A stretch of DNA of 64,000 bases from a virus: positions 1 to 64,000 of IMG/VR virus record IMGVR_UViG_3300005533_000002; one strand, given 5' to 3'. Made by a program: the position numbers and the translations under genes. Below the pieces are notes generated by a model that searched no databases, was not told the origin of the DNA, and saw nothing but the letters and a program-made list of their open reading frames with translations. Shown here in pieces: positions 49,464 through 57,645 of the stretch (its first letter is position 1; every line of letters begins with the position of its first letter).

Positions 49464-49759
49464 CGCCAACTTTGAAAAACTTCCGCCAAGCCAAGAAACG
49501 TTACTCGGACATGCTCGTCCTCATGCTTGTGGACGATTTCTGTGAAACGTTTGACGAAGACGCCCGAACGGTTTCTCGGGAACTTGGCCTATCCGTCATT
49601 GCAAGGGACGGGGTGGATGCGACGGTTGGCTTTCCCCAACGAAACCTAGAAACATACCTGGGGAAACTTTTGAAGGCCGGCCATCGCGTAGCCGTGTGCG
49701 AACCGGTCACAAAAACCAAGATTCCCAAAAATAAAATCACTCGGCAGGTGATCGAATGA
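49460..49759 (+). CDS. Stand-alone MutS domain I-like protein
   Basis: 99 residues. LVLMLVDDFCETFDEDARTV, SRELGLSVIARDG, FPQRNLETYLGKLLKAGHRV and AVCEPVTKT follow the order of the MutS mismatch-recognition domain I (DFYE-like, then LG-x-x-LTSR, then YL-x-x-LV-x-AG-x-VA-x-CEQ). The rest of MutS is absent. Starts and ends with 4-base overlaps. It might bind mismatched or branched DNA alone or interfere with host MutS; this is inference. Confidence 0.8.
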   Translation: MTPTLKNFRQAKKRYSDMLVLMLVDDFCETFDEDARTVSRELGLSVIARDGVDATVGFPQRNLETYLGKLLKAGHRVAVCEPVTKTKIPKNKITRQVIE

Positions 49760-50127
49760 TTTACCTACTCCATTTTGACCGGCCGCTAGCCCACGCATCC
49801 CACTATCTGGGATACACCAAGGACGGACAGTCTTTGGAGGCTCGCCTTGAGCAACATCGGTCCGGGCGCGGCGCCCGTCTGATGGCCGTCATCAAGGAGG
49901 CCGGCATCGGCTTTACGCTGGTGCGGACGTGGGAAGGCGGCCGTACAGAGGAACGGCTACTCAAAAAACTGAAATGCGGACCAAGGCTTTGCCCGATCTG
50001 TAACCCAAAAGTCTCAACAGAAGGAGAGCAACCGCGCAACGAACAAAAACCAAAACTGGCCGCCGGTACGGCGTTGACCCGGCAACCACAAAGCGCGAGT
50101 ACAGTGAGCGAGAGTTTGAGTTTTTGA
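49756..50127 (+). CDS. GIY-YIG-like nuclease
   Basis: 123 residues. IYLLHFDRPLAHASHYLGYT gives the two-strand core, RLEQHRSGRGARLM the Arg-bearing helix, RTWEGGRTEERLLKK the catalytic Glu region, and CPICNP ends the domain. The last about 35 residues look unrelated and overlap another possible frame. Second GIY-YIG protein of the phage. Translationally coupled to the MutS-like gene. Confidence 0.75.
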   Translation: MIYLLHFDRPLAHASHYLGYTKDGQSLEARLEQHRSGRGARLMAVIKEAGIGFTLVRTWEGGRTEERLLKKLKCGPRLCPICNPKVSTEGEQPRNEQKPKLAAGTALTRQPQSASTVSESLSF

Positions 50128-50132
50128 AGGCG

Positions 50133-50261
50133 ATGCAGCGATACAAAACCGAGAACCGCCGCCCATTCCCGACACTCAGCGAGACGCTCGAAGTCCTGCA
50201 CGCCATCGGATATCGCAAAGTGGCCGAGCCCGAGCAACTGCCAGGGTTGTGTCGGCCGTGA
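50133..50261 (+). CDS. Small phage protein, start uncertain
   Basis: 42 residues from ATG 50133, but the frame is open upstream and the part before it (KREYSEREFEFLKAM) looks like real protein. RPFPTLSETLEVLHAIGYRK resembles a small phage protein family I recall without a known function. AAGGAGAG at 50021 has no ATG, GTG or TTG in range. The start codon may have been lost or lies over the previous gene. Confidence 0.5.
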   Translation: MQRYKTENRRPFPTLSETLEVLHAIGYRKVAEPEQLPGLCRP

Positions 50262-50278
50262 CAGAGTGGAGGTTGACA

Positions 50279-50620
50279 ATGAGTTGGGAAATTGAAACTG
50301 AGGCTGAAGCCGAAGCGAGACGAAAAACCGGAGCCATCGACGGCCGCTTTCAGGTTTGTCATCCAGCCGCCGGCTTTGTAGATTCGGCCAATACGCTCGC
50401 TGAGGCGTTTGAGATTGCAGACCGGTACGCGGCACGCAAGATGCCAGATGGCGGGCTTTTTCTTGGCGATCCGTTCGAAATTGAAGTGTATGACCGAATG
50501 GCTAGGCGCGGGAGGGCAAGAACATGGAGAAGGCGGCCAAAAAACGGCACCTACTCAGTCAAGTATGGAGACAAGTTTAGCAAGGACGCCTTTTGGCAAT
50601 GCGTAGATATTCGCAACTAG
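50279..50620 (+). CDS. Hypothetical protein
   Basis: 113 residues from ATG 50279 (GGAGGT upstream). Acidic start (SWEIETEAEAEARRKTGAID), then an alpha-beta region with FEIADRYAARKMPDGG and a basic RARTWRRRPKN stretch. No family recognised. Followed by a strong hairpin. Confidence 0.68.
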   Translation: MSWEIETEAEAEARRKTGAIDGRFQVCHPAAGFVDSANTLAEAFEIADRYAARKMPDGGLFLGDPFEIEVYDRMARRGRARTWRRRPKNGTYSVKYGDKFSKDAFWQCVDIRN

Positions 50621-50625
50621 AAGTT

Positions 50626-50656
50626 GGGCCGGCGGCCGTGTCAGCGGCCCCGGCCC
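50626..50656. terminator. Long GC hairpin
   Basis: GGGCCGG (50626-50632) with CCGGCCC (50650-50656), and inner GGCCG with CGGCC, form an extended stem between two plus-strand genes. No T-run, so a structural or partial terminator. Confidence 0.55.
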
Positions 50657-50686
50657 GTGGACTCAAACCGCAATGGAGTTTGAATC

Positions 50687-51358
50687 ATGAGCAAGTCTAC
50701 CAGCGATTGGACTGAACGTCACCCCGAAGATATCGTCATCACCGATACCGAAGACGACTTGTGCGCCCTCTGCGGCGGCGAAGAGTGCATTCTGAACCCG
50801 GATTACATTACCTGGGAAGAAACCGAGTGCGAGCGGCTTCCCTGGTGGGTACAGAACGATTCACGCCGGCATGGGCCGTGCGGCGGCCAACGACAGTGGG
50901 ACGAAGACGTTGGCGCTCCGCCGCGATACATCCCTTGCCCCCGTTGCGGCAGTCCGAGCACCATGCCGGAAGCGGCCCGCAAGGTTTGGCGTGAAGGTAT
51001 CCTGCCCAATATAAGCACCGAAGGATTGCAGGCGCTACGGTTGGCCTTACTCAAGGATGACAAAGCGTTGATTCAAGGTGCCACCACGAACCCGCCGGCG
51101 TTCCAATCGTTCCTGGAATGCCCAGTGCACGGATGCTGCCTGATCTGCTACACCGGCTGGAAAGGGCTCGGGCTCGATACGATTGCCGATGTCGAAGATT
51201 ACTTTTCCGGACTGTGCCACGCGGCCGAAGAGCGCTTGGGCGAGCCGGCGGTCACCCGCTACCTCATGAGCTGGTACGACGAAACGCCACGAGAGCAGAT
51301 GCTGGCAACCATGCTGGCAGAAGTCCACGCAAACCTTGCTGAGCGTGCCAAATCGTAG
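50687..51358 (+). CDS. Zinc-ribbon protein
   Basis: 223 residues. CALCGGEEC near residue 26, GAPPRYIPCPRCGSPST near residue 88 and ECPVHGCCLICYTGWKG near residue 145 give three metal-binding groups. The middle (WWVQNDSRRHGPCGGQRQWD, then GAPPR-x-I-x-C-x-RC) parallels the zinc-finger protein at 13,499. The C-terminal third is helical. Function unknown. Confidence 0.7.
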   Translation: MSKSTSDWTERHPEDIVITDTEDDLCALCGGEECILNPDYITWEETECERLPWWVQNDSRRHGPCGGQRQWDEDVGAPPRYIPCPRCGSPSTMPEAARKVWREGILPNISTEGLQALRLALLKDDKALIQGATTNPPAFQSFLECPVHGCCLICYTGWKGLGLDTIADVEDYFSGLCHAAEERLGEPAVTRYLMSWYDETPREQMLATMLAEVHANLAERAKS

Positions 51359-51364
51359 TACACT
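51336..51364 (+). promoter_or_regulatory. Promoter of RHH gene
   Basis: TTGCTG (51336-51341), 17-base spacer, TACACT (51359-51364), within the end of the previous gene. Confidence 0.6.
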
Positions 51365-51400
51365 GTGGGTGCCAAAATGCAACACGAAAAGGGGGAACAC

Positions 51401-51622
51401 ATGGCAGGGCACCCAAGGGAAGATTCGCCAATGTTTGAACATGGCCGGGAAAATCTCTCGAAGACTGTAAGCGTCAGGATGACAGAACGGGAGTTTGACT
51501 TTCTGAACAAAGAGGCCGAGCGGACTGGGCTGGGCAAGGCGGATATCCTTCGCCGGGCGCTCGGACTGCTGTACAACATGGCGCATGGTGAGATCGACAA
51601 AATCCTAAAGAGGAGAAAGTGA
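51401..51622 (+). CDS. Ribbon-helix-helix-like regulator
   Basis: 73 residues from ATG 51401 (GGGGGA 5 bases upstream). LSKTVSVRMTEREFDFLNKE then RTGLGKADILRRALGLLYNM matches the RHH pattern. Own promoter. One of four such small proteins in the window; any could bind the palindromic repeats. Confidence 0.7.
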   Translation: MAGHPREDSPMFEHGRENLSKTVSVRMTEREFDFLNKEAERTGLGKADILRRALGLLYNMAHGEIDKILKRRK

Positions 51623-51623
51623 A

Positions 51624-51824
51624 ATGCTGTTCTTCAAGTGGATTAGGGACCAGATACGCCAAGCCGTAGTGGCCGGCTTCCAGGACGGCATGGAAGACCT
51701 GAACAACATGGCCGCCGCGAACGCTCCAGCGACGTCCGATAAGCTACTCGGGCGGTTCGACCGAGTTCTTTCCATGACCGCTACGGAAGCGGCGGGGCCG
51801 GTCGAGAAGAAGGCGAAAAGATGA
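51624..51824 (+). CDS. Small amphipathic helical protein
   Basis: 66 residues; AGAGGAG before the ATG. Starts LFFKWIRDQIRQAVVAGFQD, an amphipathic helix; Ala-rich and basic at the end. Last gene of the plus-strand cluster, followed by a strong terminator. Confidence 0.65.
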   Translation: MLFFKWIRDQIRQAVVAGFQDGMEDLNNMAAANAPATSDKLLGRFDRVLSMTATEAAGPVEKKAKR

Positions 51825-51854
51825 GTGGCTTGATTGGGGCGCCAGTTGGCGAAC

Positions 51855-51894
51855 AAAAGGGGCCGCAGCAGATATTCTGCTGCGGCCCCTTTTT
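51855..51894. terminator. Strong bidirectional terminator
   Basis: A near-perfect 18-bp inverted repeat with a 3-base loop, GC-rich in the stem and with A-run before and T-run after. It serves both the plus-strand cluster and the minus-strand cluster that converge here. Confidence 0.9.
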
Positions 51895-51913
51895 GTTGTG
51901 GCGATCTGCTTGG

Positions 51914-52225
51914 TTAGCGATGGTGATGGTGCCAGCGGTATCCGTGCCACGGACGATAGTAAAGCGGCGCCCAGAAGCCAACTGGTCCCACGCGAATGCC
52001 GACTGCCGGGGCAGGTGCCACCACTACCGGCGGAGCAGCCGGGACAACCAGGACCGGCGGTTGGCAATCGCAGCGTGGATTACATTGGTACGCCGGCCCG
52101 CACTGGCACTGCGGACCGCATGGGCAGCCGGGGCAGCATTCACAGCCGGCACTGGCGATTCCGGCACCAGCCAACAGCAACGCGGCAAGCATGGCTAAGA
52201 CAGTCAAAATTTTGACAGACTGCAT
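51914..52225 (-). CDS. Secreted Cys/Pro-rich protein with His tail
   Basis: 103 residues from ATG 52225. Signal peptide (QSVKILTVLAMLAALLLAGA). The mature start is Cys/Gly/Pro rich (GCECCPGCPCGPQCQCGP), then Pro/Val, ending in Trp/His-rich YRPWHGYRWHHHHR. Might bind metal or coat the surface. No family recognised. Confidence 0.68.
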   Translation of the reverse strand: MQSVKILTVLAMLAALLLAGAGIASAGCECCPGCPCGPQCQCGPAYQCNPRCDCQPPVLVVPAAPPVVVAPAPAVGIRVGPVGFWAPLYYRPWHGYRWHHHHR

Positions 52226-52238
52226 ATCGGAACCTCCT

Positions 52239-52487
52239 TCAGATTGAGAACTGTTTGCGAAGCTCGGCAATGTGTTGTTCGAGTGCCTGCCTGGCACGCT
52301 CGGCGGCCACGTCGGCATCGGCCTTCTTCTTGGTCGCGTCCTGATGCGCAACATGAAGCCTGCCGAGCTGCGTTGCCAGGTCGTTCAGCGGCTTGGGAAT
52401 TTTCTCCATAATGCCAGCTCCCGTCTCGATGCCAATAACCAAGGCAACACAGCACGCGCCGATCATGAGCAGCAAATCAACGTTCAT
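52239..52487 (-). CDS. Membrane-anchored coiled-coil protein (spanin-like topology)
   Basis: 82 residues from ATG 52487, overlapping the previous stop (ATGA). One N-terminal transmembrane helix (LLLMIGACCVALVIGIETGA) then a long coiled coil (ATKKKADADVAAERARQALE). This is the topology of an inner-membrane spanin subunit; no outer partner is proven. Located in a likely lysis/cargo group. Confidence 0.65.
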   Translation of the reverse strand: MNVDLLLMIGACCVALVIGIETGAGIMEKIPKPLNDLATQLGRLHVAHQDATKKKADADVAAERARQALEQHIAELRKQFSI

Positions 52488-53326
52488 CGGGCTGCCGGCC
52501 ACAACGCCGGCCTCCAGCCGCTGAACTTCTGGTATCCGGCTGGCGGGCCATTGGCGGATGCCGGCGGCACACCGAGCGGAATGGACTGAAGCGGACTACC
52601 TTGGGGAGTAGGCGCTGGGCTCGCTTGCGGAGTGGGCGCCGGTTCAGCCTTGGGCATTTGCGGCACTGGAACCGGTTGCGGCTGCTGCGGAGTTGGTGCC
52701 GGCACAGGAGATGATTGGCTTGGTGGCACCAGCGGAATAATCTGCTGCGGCCCCTGGCCCAACGGGATGTTTTGCTGGGGAAGCGTCCCAATAGGAATGT
52801 TTTGAATCGGTGGTCCGCCCAGTGGGATATCTTGGCGCGGTGGTCCGCCCAGCGGGATGTTTTGCAACGGCGGACCGCCTAGCGGGATGTTTTGCAACGG
52901 CGGATACTGCGGGTTGAATTGCGGCTGCGGCGCCGGCTGATTGATGATAATCGGCGGCAACTGTTGCGGATGCGCCTGCTGCTGAAGCTGGTTGATCTGA
53001 TTCTGAAGCTGCTGTTCCAACTTCAATAGACGCTGCTCATGGTTGGCCCGGAATGGCAACACAAAGCCGCGCGATTGGGCCGATGCCATTCCGGGCAACA
53101 GAAGCAAGCAGAGCAAGATTCCAGTCGCCTTGATGGCCGCGCTCGGCGGTTGGTCTTTCGGATCTTTGATCGGTGACGGCAGCAGATGCGTCAAAATGGC
53201 ATAGAGACAGCCAAGGACGGCCGCCGGCGTCGGATTCTGTGCCAAATACTGTTGGATCTGAGTGCTGTACGCGGTAGCAACCATCACTAGGACTGGCAAG
53301 ACAGAGGGAAGCCAATTCGTGTTCAT
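52484..53326 (-). CDS. Membrane protein with proline-rich repeat tail
   Basis: 280 residues from ATG 53326 (GGAG upstream). Two transmembrane helices near the N-terminus (PSVLPVLVMVATAYSTQIQQ, then AAVLGCLYAILTHLLPSPI) and a third (GILLCLLLLPGMASAQ) resemble small phage holin-like proteins. Then a Gln-rich coiled coil and an imperfect 11-residue repeat, P-x-Q-[ND]-IP-[LI]-G-x-x-P, about seven times. Holin-like identity is tentative. Confidence 0.65.
   Translation of the reverse strand: MNTNWLPSVLPVLVMVATAYSTQIQQYLAQNPTPAAVLGCLYAILTHLLPSPIKDPKDQPPSAAIKATGILLCLLLLPGMASAQSRGFVLPFRANHEQRLLKLEQQLQNQINQLQQQAHPQQLPPIIINQPAPQPQFNPQYPPLQNIPLGGPPLQNIPLGGPPRQDIPLGGPPIQNIPIGTLPQQNIPLGQGPQQIIPLVPPSQSSPVPAPTPQQPQPVPVPQMPKAEPAPTPQASPAPTPQGSPLQSIPLGVPPASANGPPAGYQKFSGWRPALWPAAR
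52741..52905. repeat. 33-bp tandem repeats encoding PLQNIPLGGPP
   Basis: Five imperfect 33-bp units inside the gene above, each encoding an 11-residue unit such as PLQNIPLGGPP. Further decayed copies continue on both sides of the block. Confidence 0.7.
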
Positions 53327-53370
53327 GGGCGATACTCCTGCCCCGCACGGGGGCAATGCGTTGTCTATCG

Positions 53371-54108
53371 TCAGCCGCCGCCGGGGCATGGCTGTGGTCG
53401 AAAGTATTGACGCTCCGGCTGCCATATCGGTTGCAGTGGCTGCTGTTGCTGGTTCTGCTGTGCGTTGTGCTTGGCCCGGTAGCGATCCAAAAAGTTGTGG
53501 ATTGTGGCAAGGTCTACATACATCCCTCGCCGGCTTGGGGAAGAGTAAGGAGTCTCGTATCCTTGACATGTTCCGATGAGCTGCCCCTTCGTGATATCGA
53601 TCAGTCCGCCGCCGCTGCGGCCGTGCCACGGCTTTTCGCGCGTGTACCACGTCCCGCCCTCATCGCTGAGAATCGTCGTGGGCACCTGGTGCATGGGGAA
53701 TTCCATCTTGTCGAAGCCGCACGAGAGAATGTTGTCCCCAGACGGATTGAATCCGCGCGGCGCCACGGGGGCAACATACTCAAGCGGACCATCGTTGAGC
53801 AGCACAAGCGACAGATCGGCCTCGTAGTCCAGAAACACCAGTTTCGAGCCTACTTGCTTCGGCGGCCCCTGGTTCGCCCGGCAGATATCGAAGACCATCG
53901 GTTTGTTGCGACTGCTTCCTTGGTAAGCGTGGCCACAGCCGAGAATCCAGCTGTAGCCCTGTGCGGTATCGATTACCGTTGCCGATGCTCCATGCGAAGG
54001 GATGCGCACAACCGCATACTGCTCGTTGGCGGCATTGGCAACTTGGGCAATGACGCCAACGAGCACCGCAGCCAGCGAAGTGGCCAGCAGGGGGGCAGAG
54101 AATTTCAT
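53371..54108 (-). CDS. Secreted trypsin-like serine protease
   Basis: 245 residues with signal peptide (MKFSAPLLATSLAAVLVGVI). Triad by motif: His60 in GCGHAY, Asp98 in YEADLSLVLL, Ser165 in GRSGGGLID. C-terminus is Gln/Pro rich. Phage-encoded secreted proteases are unusual; it may act on host envelope proteins during lysis or lysogeny. Family call (S1-like) by motif. Confidence 0.82.
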   Translation of the reverse strand: MKFSAPLLATSLAAVLVGVIAQVANAANEQYAVVRIPSHGASATVIDTAQGYSWILGCGHAYQGSSRNKPMVFDICRANQGPPKQVGSKLVFLDYEADLSLVLLNDGPLEYVAPVAPRGFNPSGDNILSCGFDKMEFPMHQVPTTILSDEGGTWYTREKPWHGRSGGGLIDITKGQLIGTCQGYETPYSSPSRRGMYVDLATIHNFLDRYRAKHNAQQNQQQQPLQPIWQPERQYFRPQPCPGGG

Positions 54109-54135
54109 GGGCGAAACCTCGGCGTTGAGGTTGTC

Positions 54136-54567
54136 TTATCCAGCGGCAGCGCCAGCCAGGGCGCCGCTCACGGCTTGAGCCACACCGGCAACCGTGCTGG
54201 CGATTTGCGACACTTGGCCAACCGCCGTTCCCAGTGGAATCGGATTGGAGCTGACCGGGCCGGACGGAGCCGACGTAGCCGGCGGCGATGCCGGACCGAC
54301 TGGCTTGGCCGGCGCGGGAATCGGGGTCACAACGGGCTTCGGCAGCACTGGATCGGGCCAGATTCCAGTTTGGTCCTGGAACGCCTGGAGCAAGACGGCA
54401 TAGAAAATCTTCGCGCCTTCGTACAGCGCGACGTTCTTCGACTGCTCGGCCGCGTCCTTAAACGTCGGGTCTACGTTGACCGGACTGGCGCCGAATTCGG
54501 CGGCCGCCAGGACGCACGATGCGTTCATCAGCATCGCTTTAATTTGTGCGGTTGGAAGATCAGTCAT
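54136..54567 (-). CDS. Hypothetical Pro/Ala-rich protein
   Basis: 143 residues. The first 70 are helical (FKDAAEQSKNVALYEGAKIF); then a Pro-rich linker and a hydrophobic Ala/Gly/Val C-terminus (STVAGVAQAVSGALAGAAAG), possibly membrane-active. No family recognised. Next to the phosphatase-fold gene. Confidence 0.65.
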   Translation of the reverse strand: MTDLPTAQIKAMLMNASCVLAAAEFGASPVNVDPTFKDAAEQSKNVALYEGAKIFYAVLLQAFQDQTGIWPDPVLPKPVVTPIPAPAKPVGPASPPATSAPSGPVSSNPIPLGTAVGQVSQIASTVAGVAQAVSGALAGAAAG

Positions 54568-54582
54568 GGGCGATACTCCTCG

Positions 54583-55521
54583 TTAGCGAGACACTTGCGG
54601 AAAGCGGTTAGCCATGAGTCCAGGAACGTTCTGGGCCGCCGGCTGAATGTGCTGAACTGGCGGTTGTGCCAGCATTGTCGGGTTCGACTCAACAGCAATG
54701 GCTTGCTTCGGTGGATTTTTGGTCTCTTGCAGCCATATGGCATATTCGGTCAATCCGACCAGGAAGAACGGATTCGGATTCGTTGCCGAACGTTTGGCCC
54801 GAACCATTGACAGGGCCTGGTCGCGATTCCAGCCGCATGATTTCATGTGGTACGCCACATCCACGAGGCCGGCGCGACTCTGGCCATCCGAGCAGTGAAC
54901 CAGGACGGTCCAGCCGTGCGAACGCCATGCAGCAATCGTGTCAACAGCGGCGTCCAGCCAGTCAATGCCGGGGAATTGATGGTCTTGGATTGGCATCCAG
55001 ACAAACGCGCGGGGCGCGTGCGTCGGATAGAAGGTGTCCTGCCGCTCGTTGGCCAGGCTCATGATGGCCTGCACGCTATCCGGCATGGACTGGATGAAAC
55101 CGCTGGTCATGATGCCGTCATCGACGAATTCCGGGGAAACTTCGATTGTGGCAGTATCAGGGCACGGCTGCTGACTGATGATTGGTTGCATTGGTGTCGC
55201 TTCGACTTGCGGGGGTTTTTGCTCAGCCAGAGGCGGCGTGTTGTTCGGCCAGTGCCAAGAGTTGACCTCGTTGCAGCGTGCGCTATAGCGTGCGCTACGA
55301 GCGATCTGCAACGCACCAGATTGGTGGTGAACGTTCACAACCGGATCAGCGGTCGGATCAATCATCACGTGGCAGTCGATCACGCCGTCAACGTGGTCAA
55401 GAACCTTACTGATCCAGGCCGCACGGATTTCGCCATTCGAAAGAACGTATCGAATTTCCCGCCCAATTTGAATTGGAAATGGTTGGAACGGATTGGAGAG
55501 CCTGCTCGGCAAATTGTTCAT
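54583..55521 (-). CDS. Dual-specificity phosphatase-fold protein
   Basis: 312 residues. The P-loop HCSDGQSRAG (Cys210, Arg216) fits HC-x5-R of dual-specificity phosphatases, and Asp180 in PIQDHQFPGID is the likely general acid. The N-terminal 95 residues form a separate beta domain (REIRYVLSNGEIRAAWISKV) common in phage proteins. The C-terminus is low complexity. It could dephosphorylate host proteins or RNA ends; target unknown. Confidence 0.8.
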   Translation of the reverse strand: MNNLPSRLSNPFQPFPIQIGREIRYVLSNGEIRAAWISKVLDHVDGVIDCHVMIDPTADPVVNVHHQSGALQIARSARYSARCNEVNSWHWPNNTPPLAEQKPPQVEATPMQPIISQQPCPDTATIEVSPEFVDDGIMTSGFIQSMPDSVQAIMSLANERQDTFYPTHAPRAFVWMPIQDHQFPGIDWLDAAVDTIAAWRSHGWTVLVHCSDGQSRAGLVDVAYHMKSCGWNRDQALSMVRAKRSATNPNPFFLVGLTEYAIWLQETKNPPKQAIAVESNPTMLAQPPVQHIQPAAQNVPGLMANRFPQVSR

Positions 55522-55532
55522 GGTTCCCCCCG

Positions 55533-55856
55533 TTATTTCTTGTTTTGCTGATTGAGCATGGCGGCCAGCATGCCGTTTTGGCCGTCTTTCTCAATCAACT
55601 CTTCGACCCACGCCGGACTGAAACCGGCACGCCGCAGCTTTTCCGCCATGTCGAGTACAGCTTCGCCGTGTCGCACAAAAGCGTTGACGATGCTGGCCCA
55701 TTTCAGACCGAGCGTAATGGCGCGCGAAACGCAGTAGTTCAAGTCGTGATGCTCGGCCGCAACTGCGGCCTCGACTGGGGCCTGCGTTTGGCCCGGCGGA
55801 CCGTCGGCGCCGCGCCCACTATCGACCGCCACAAAGTTCTTGACTTCTTCACTCAC
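55533..55856 (-). CDS. Helical hypothetical protein
   Basis: 107 residues. YCVSRAITLGLKWASIVNAF, then VLDMAEKLRRAGFSPAWVEE, a compact helical domain. Overlaps the previous gene by 8 bases. No family recognised. Confidence 0.65.
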   Translation of the reverse strand: MSEEVKNFVAVDSGRGADGPPGQTQAPVEAAVAAEHHDLNYCVSRAITLGLKWASIVNAFVRHGEAVLDMAEKLRRAGFSPAWVEELIEKDGQNGMLAAMLNQQNKK

Positions 55857-56151
55857 CCGTTTTCCCCTTTGTGTTGCGAATTACCGTAGCCACTTCCTCA
55901 AGAAATATGCGCCCCTGCACGATGGCAGCGTGATTATCTGCAATGCACCGCCTGAGATCGTCGCACATTTCCTTGTGATGGGCCTGAATCGTACCAAGCG
56001 ATTGCAGGTAGCCCCTTCTGTCCGCGCTCGACTCTTCGCGTTGCTCTTGCAGCTCGGAAAACAGCCGGCGCACCACCCACGAGAGCAACCCCATGAGCAT
56101 GAGGAAGCCAGAGGCAAAGGCCCCAACCAAGCTGACGTTGACGTTTTCCAT
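55849..56151 (-). CDS. Single-TM coiled-coil protein
   Basis: 100 residues from ATG 56151 (GGAG upstream). One N-terminal transmembrane helix (VGAFASGFLMLMGLLSWVV) followed by a coiled-coil region (LFSELQEQREESSADRRGYL). Lysis or membrane accessory role is possible. Family unknown. Confidence 0.65.
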   Translation of the reverse strand: MENVNVSLVGAFASGFLMLMGLLSWVVRRLFSELQEQREESSADRRGYLQSLGTIQAHHKEMCDDLRRCIADNHAAIVQGRIFLEEVATVIRNTKGKTGE

Positions 56152-56209
56152 TGTTGGGCGCTCCAATGGTTCACTACATGATAGCGAAACTCTGCCATTT
56201 TTGACAAGT

Positions 56210-57460
56210 CTACATCCTACTAACGGTTGCGTTGGACTCGTAGCCGAAGCCGCCGTCCTGGCAAAGGAGATTCTTGTTTGGCCCGAGAATGTCTTGAGGG
56301 GTCCAGGTTGGGCCGACGAATTGCGTGGGGTCAAAAACCCCCTGCACCAGCGCCACTACATTGCCGACGCACGGGCCGCCGCTATTCCAACCAAGAACAA
56401 AGCTGGCCGCAAACATCCCATTCACACCGATGACGGCAGTTGGCGTGCCAGTGGCCGTCAGAATGGTTCCTGTCTGCATGCCGTTGTAAGGTGCTCCCAC
56501 GGACGGGAAGTACGCCGAATCGCATGTTGCCGGGCCAGCAACTACCTGTTGCCCCTGTGGGCTCGTGTAGAACAGCCAAAGCTGTAGCGCCAGCCTGTCG
56601 AAAGAATCAAAATCGACGGCGCCCGGCACGGGCAGGTTGCTAGCCCGGCTGTTGGCATCTGCGGCGCCTGGATAGTACATCATGCACGCCGAGATCGTGG
56701 AATTGTCCGGACGGGCCATGCCGCCGTACCAGGCCACTACGCCCGACTTGGACATGAGAGCGTCGTTGAAATCCTGGACTGTAACAATGCTGGCAATATC
56801 CTTGTTGGGCGAACCGTAGTACCCGGACAGCACTAGAAACGGGATGGTATTGTATAGTGGCTCCAGGTATGGCCCCGGCGTCTGGAATTGGCCGAAATCG
56901 AGCTGGATTTGCGTCCCCGCGACAGCCGCGCACCCGAACAGATTGGACAGGGTCAATACCAGTCTGGTCGGAAAGCACGCCGGACCGAGTTGCTGCTGCG
57001 AGCCGAATGGCGGTGGAACCGGCGTGTTGACACTGTAGTCGCTCGGGTAGCCGAGTGGATCGGCGGCGCTCGCCAAACTGAAATCGAAAACGTTGCCGGG
57101 GTCCGGCCATTGGTAGGACATAAGCGGCACGTTCGGATTGTTGTTCAGCTCTTTGACGGTAATCGATCCAGAGCCCACGTTAATGGTGCCGTCACTGTTG
57201 AGGACAACCGGAACAGCGGTGTATTGCGGCTGGCCAAATCGGTCGGTTCCCGTGCCGGTAATCTGCACGGGCGTTTGGCCGAGTGTGCCGCCGGCCCCAC
57301 CCGTTGTCTTGAGCCGCAGCGTCACGCCGCGCGAATCGCGCCACACCTTGAATGGCGGAGCGACGTTGACCATTGCGTTGCGCCGCTGCTGCTCCAGCAT
57401 GGCATTCAGGTCTGCGGCCGTTACTGGCGTCTTGCCGCCGACGTAGTTGGGGTAGGTCAT
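56210..57460 (-). CDS. Tail or virion structural protein
   Basis: 416 residues from ATG 57460 (GGGGG upstream). Begins TYPNYVGGKTPVTAADLNAM, a pattern of phage tail proteins that start after an assembly helix, then beta-rich with Gly and Asn. The length and position in the tail operon suggest a distal tail or fibre component. No family recognised. Confidence 0.7.
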   Translation of the reverse strand: MTYPNYVGGKTPVTAADLNAMLEQQRRNAMVNVAPPFKVWRDSRGVTLRLKTTGGAGGTLGQTPVQITGTGTDRFGQPQYTAVPVVLNSDGTINVGSGSITVKELNNNPNVPLMSYQWPDPGNVFDFSLASAADPLGYPSDYSVNTPVPPPFGSQQQLGPACFPTRLVLTLSNLFGCAAVAGTQIQLDFGQFQTPGPYLEPLYNTIPFLVLSGYYGSPNKDIASIVTVQDFNDALMSKSGVVAWYGGMARPDNSTISACMMYYPGAADANSRASNLPVPGAVDFDSFDRLALQLWLFYTSPQGQQVVAGPATCDSAYFPSVGAPYNGMQTGTILTATGTPTAVIGVNGMFAASFVLGWNSGGPCVGNVVALVQGVFDPTQFVGPTWTPQDILGPNKNLLCQDGGFGYESNATVSRM

Positions 57461-57645
57461 TCCCGTGCACCCCCACAGCACCCACCAGAGCGGCGAACGA
57501 TATCTTGGCTGACTGCCAGGGCCGCGTATTCTTGTGCCGTAAGTTGCCGGCCTTCGCAACGGGCACGATAGCGCACGTCGGTCTCGTATAGCCGACAGAA
57601 CTTGCAGGTTCCCGAATACTCGCAAAGACAAGGTCCAGGTCTCAT
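57457..57645 (-). CDS. Small Cys-rich protein
   Basis: 62 residues from ATG 57645, overlapping the previous stop. CLCEYSGTCKFC, RCEGRQL and GGCCGG suggest a zinc or disulfide site. Wedged between two tail genes. Family unknown. Confidence 0.62.
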   Translation of the reverse strand: MRPGPCLCEYSGTCKFCRLYETDVRYRARCEGRQLTAQEYAALAVSQDIVRRSGGCCGGARE

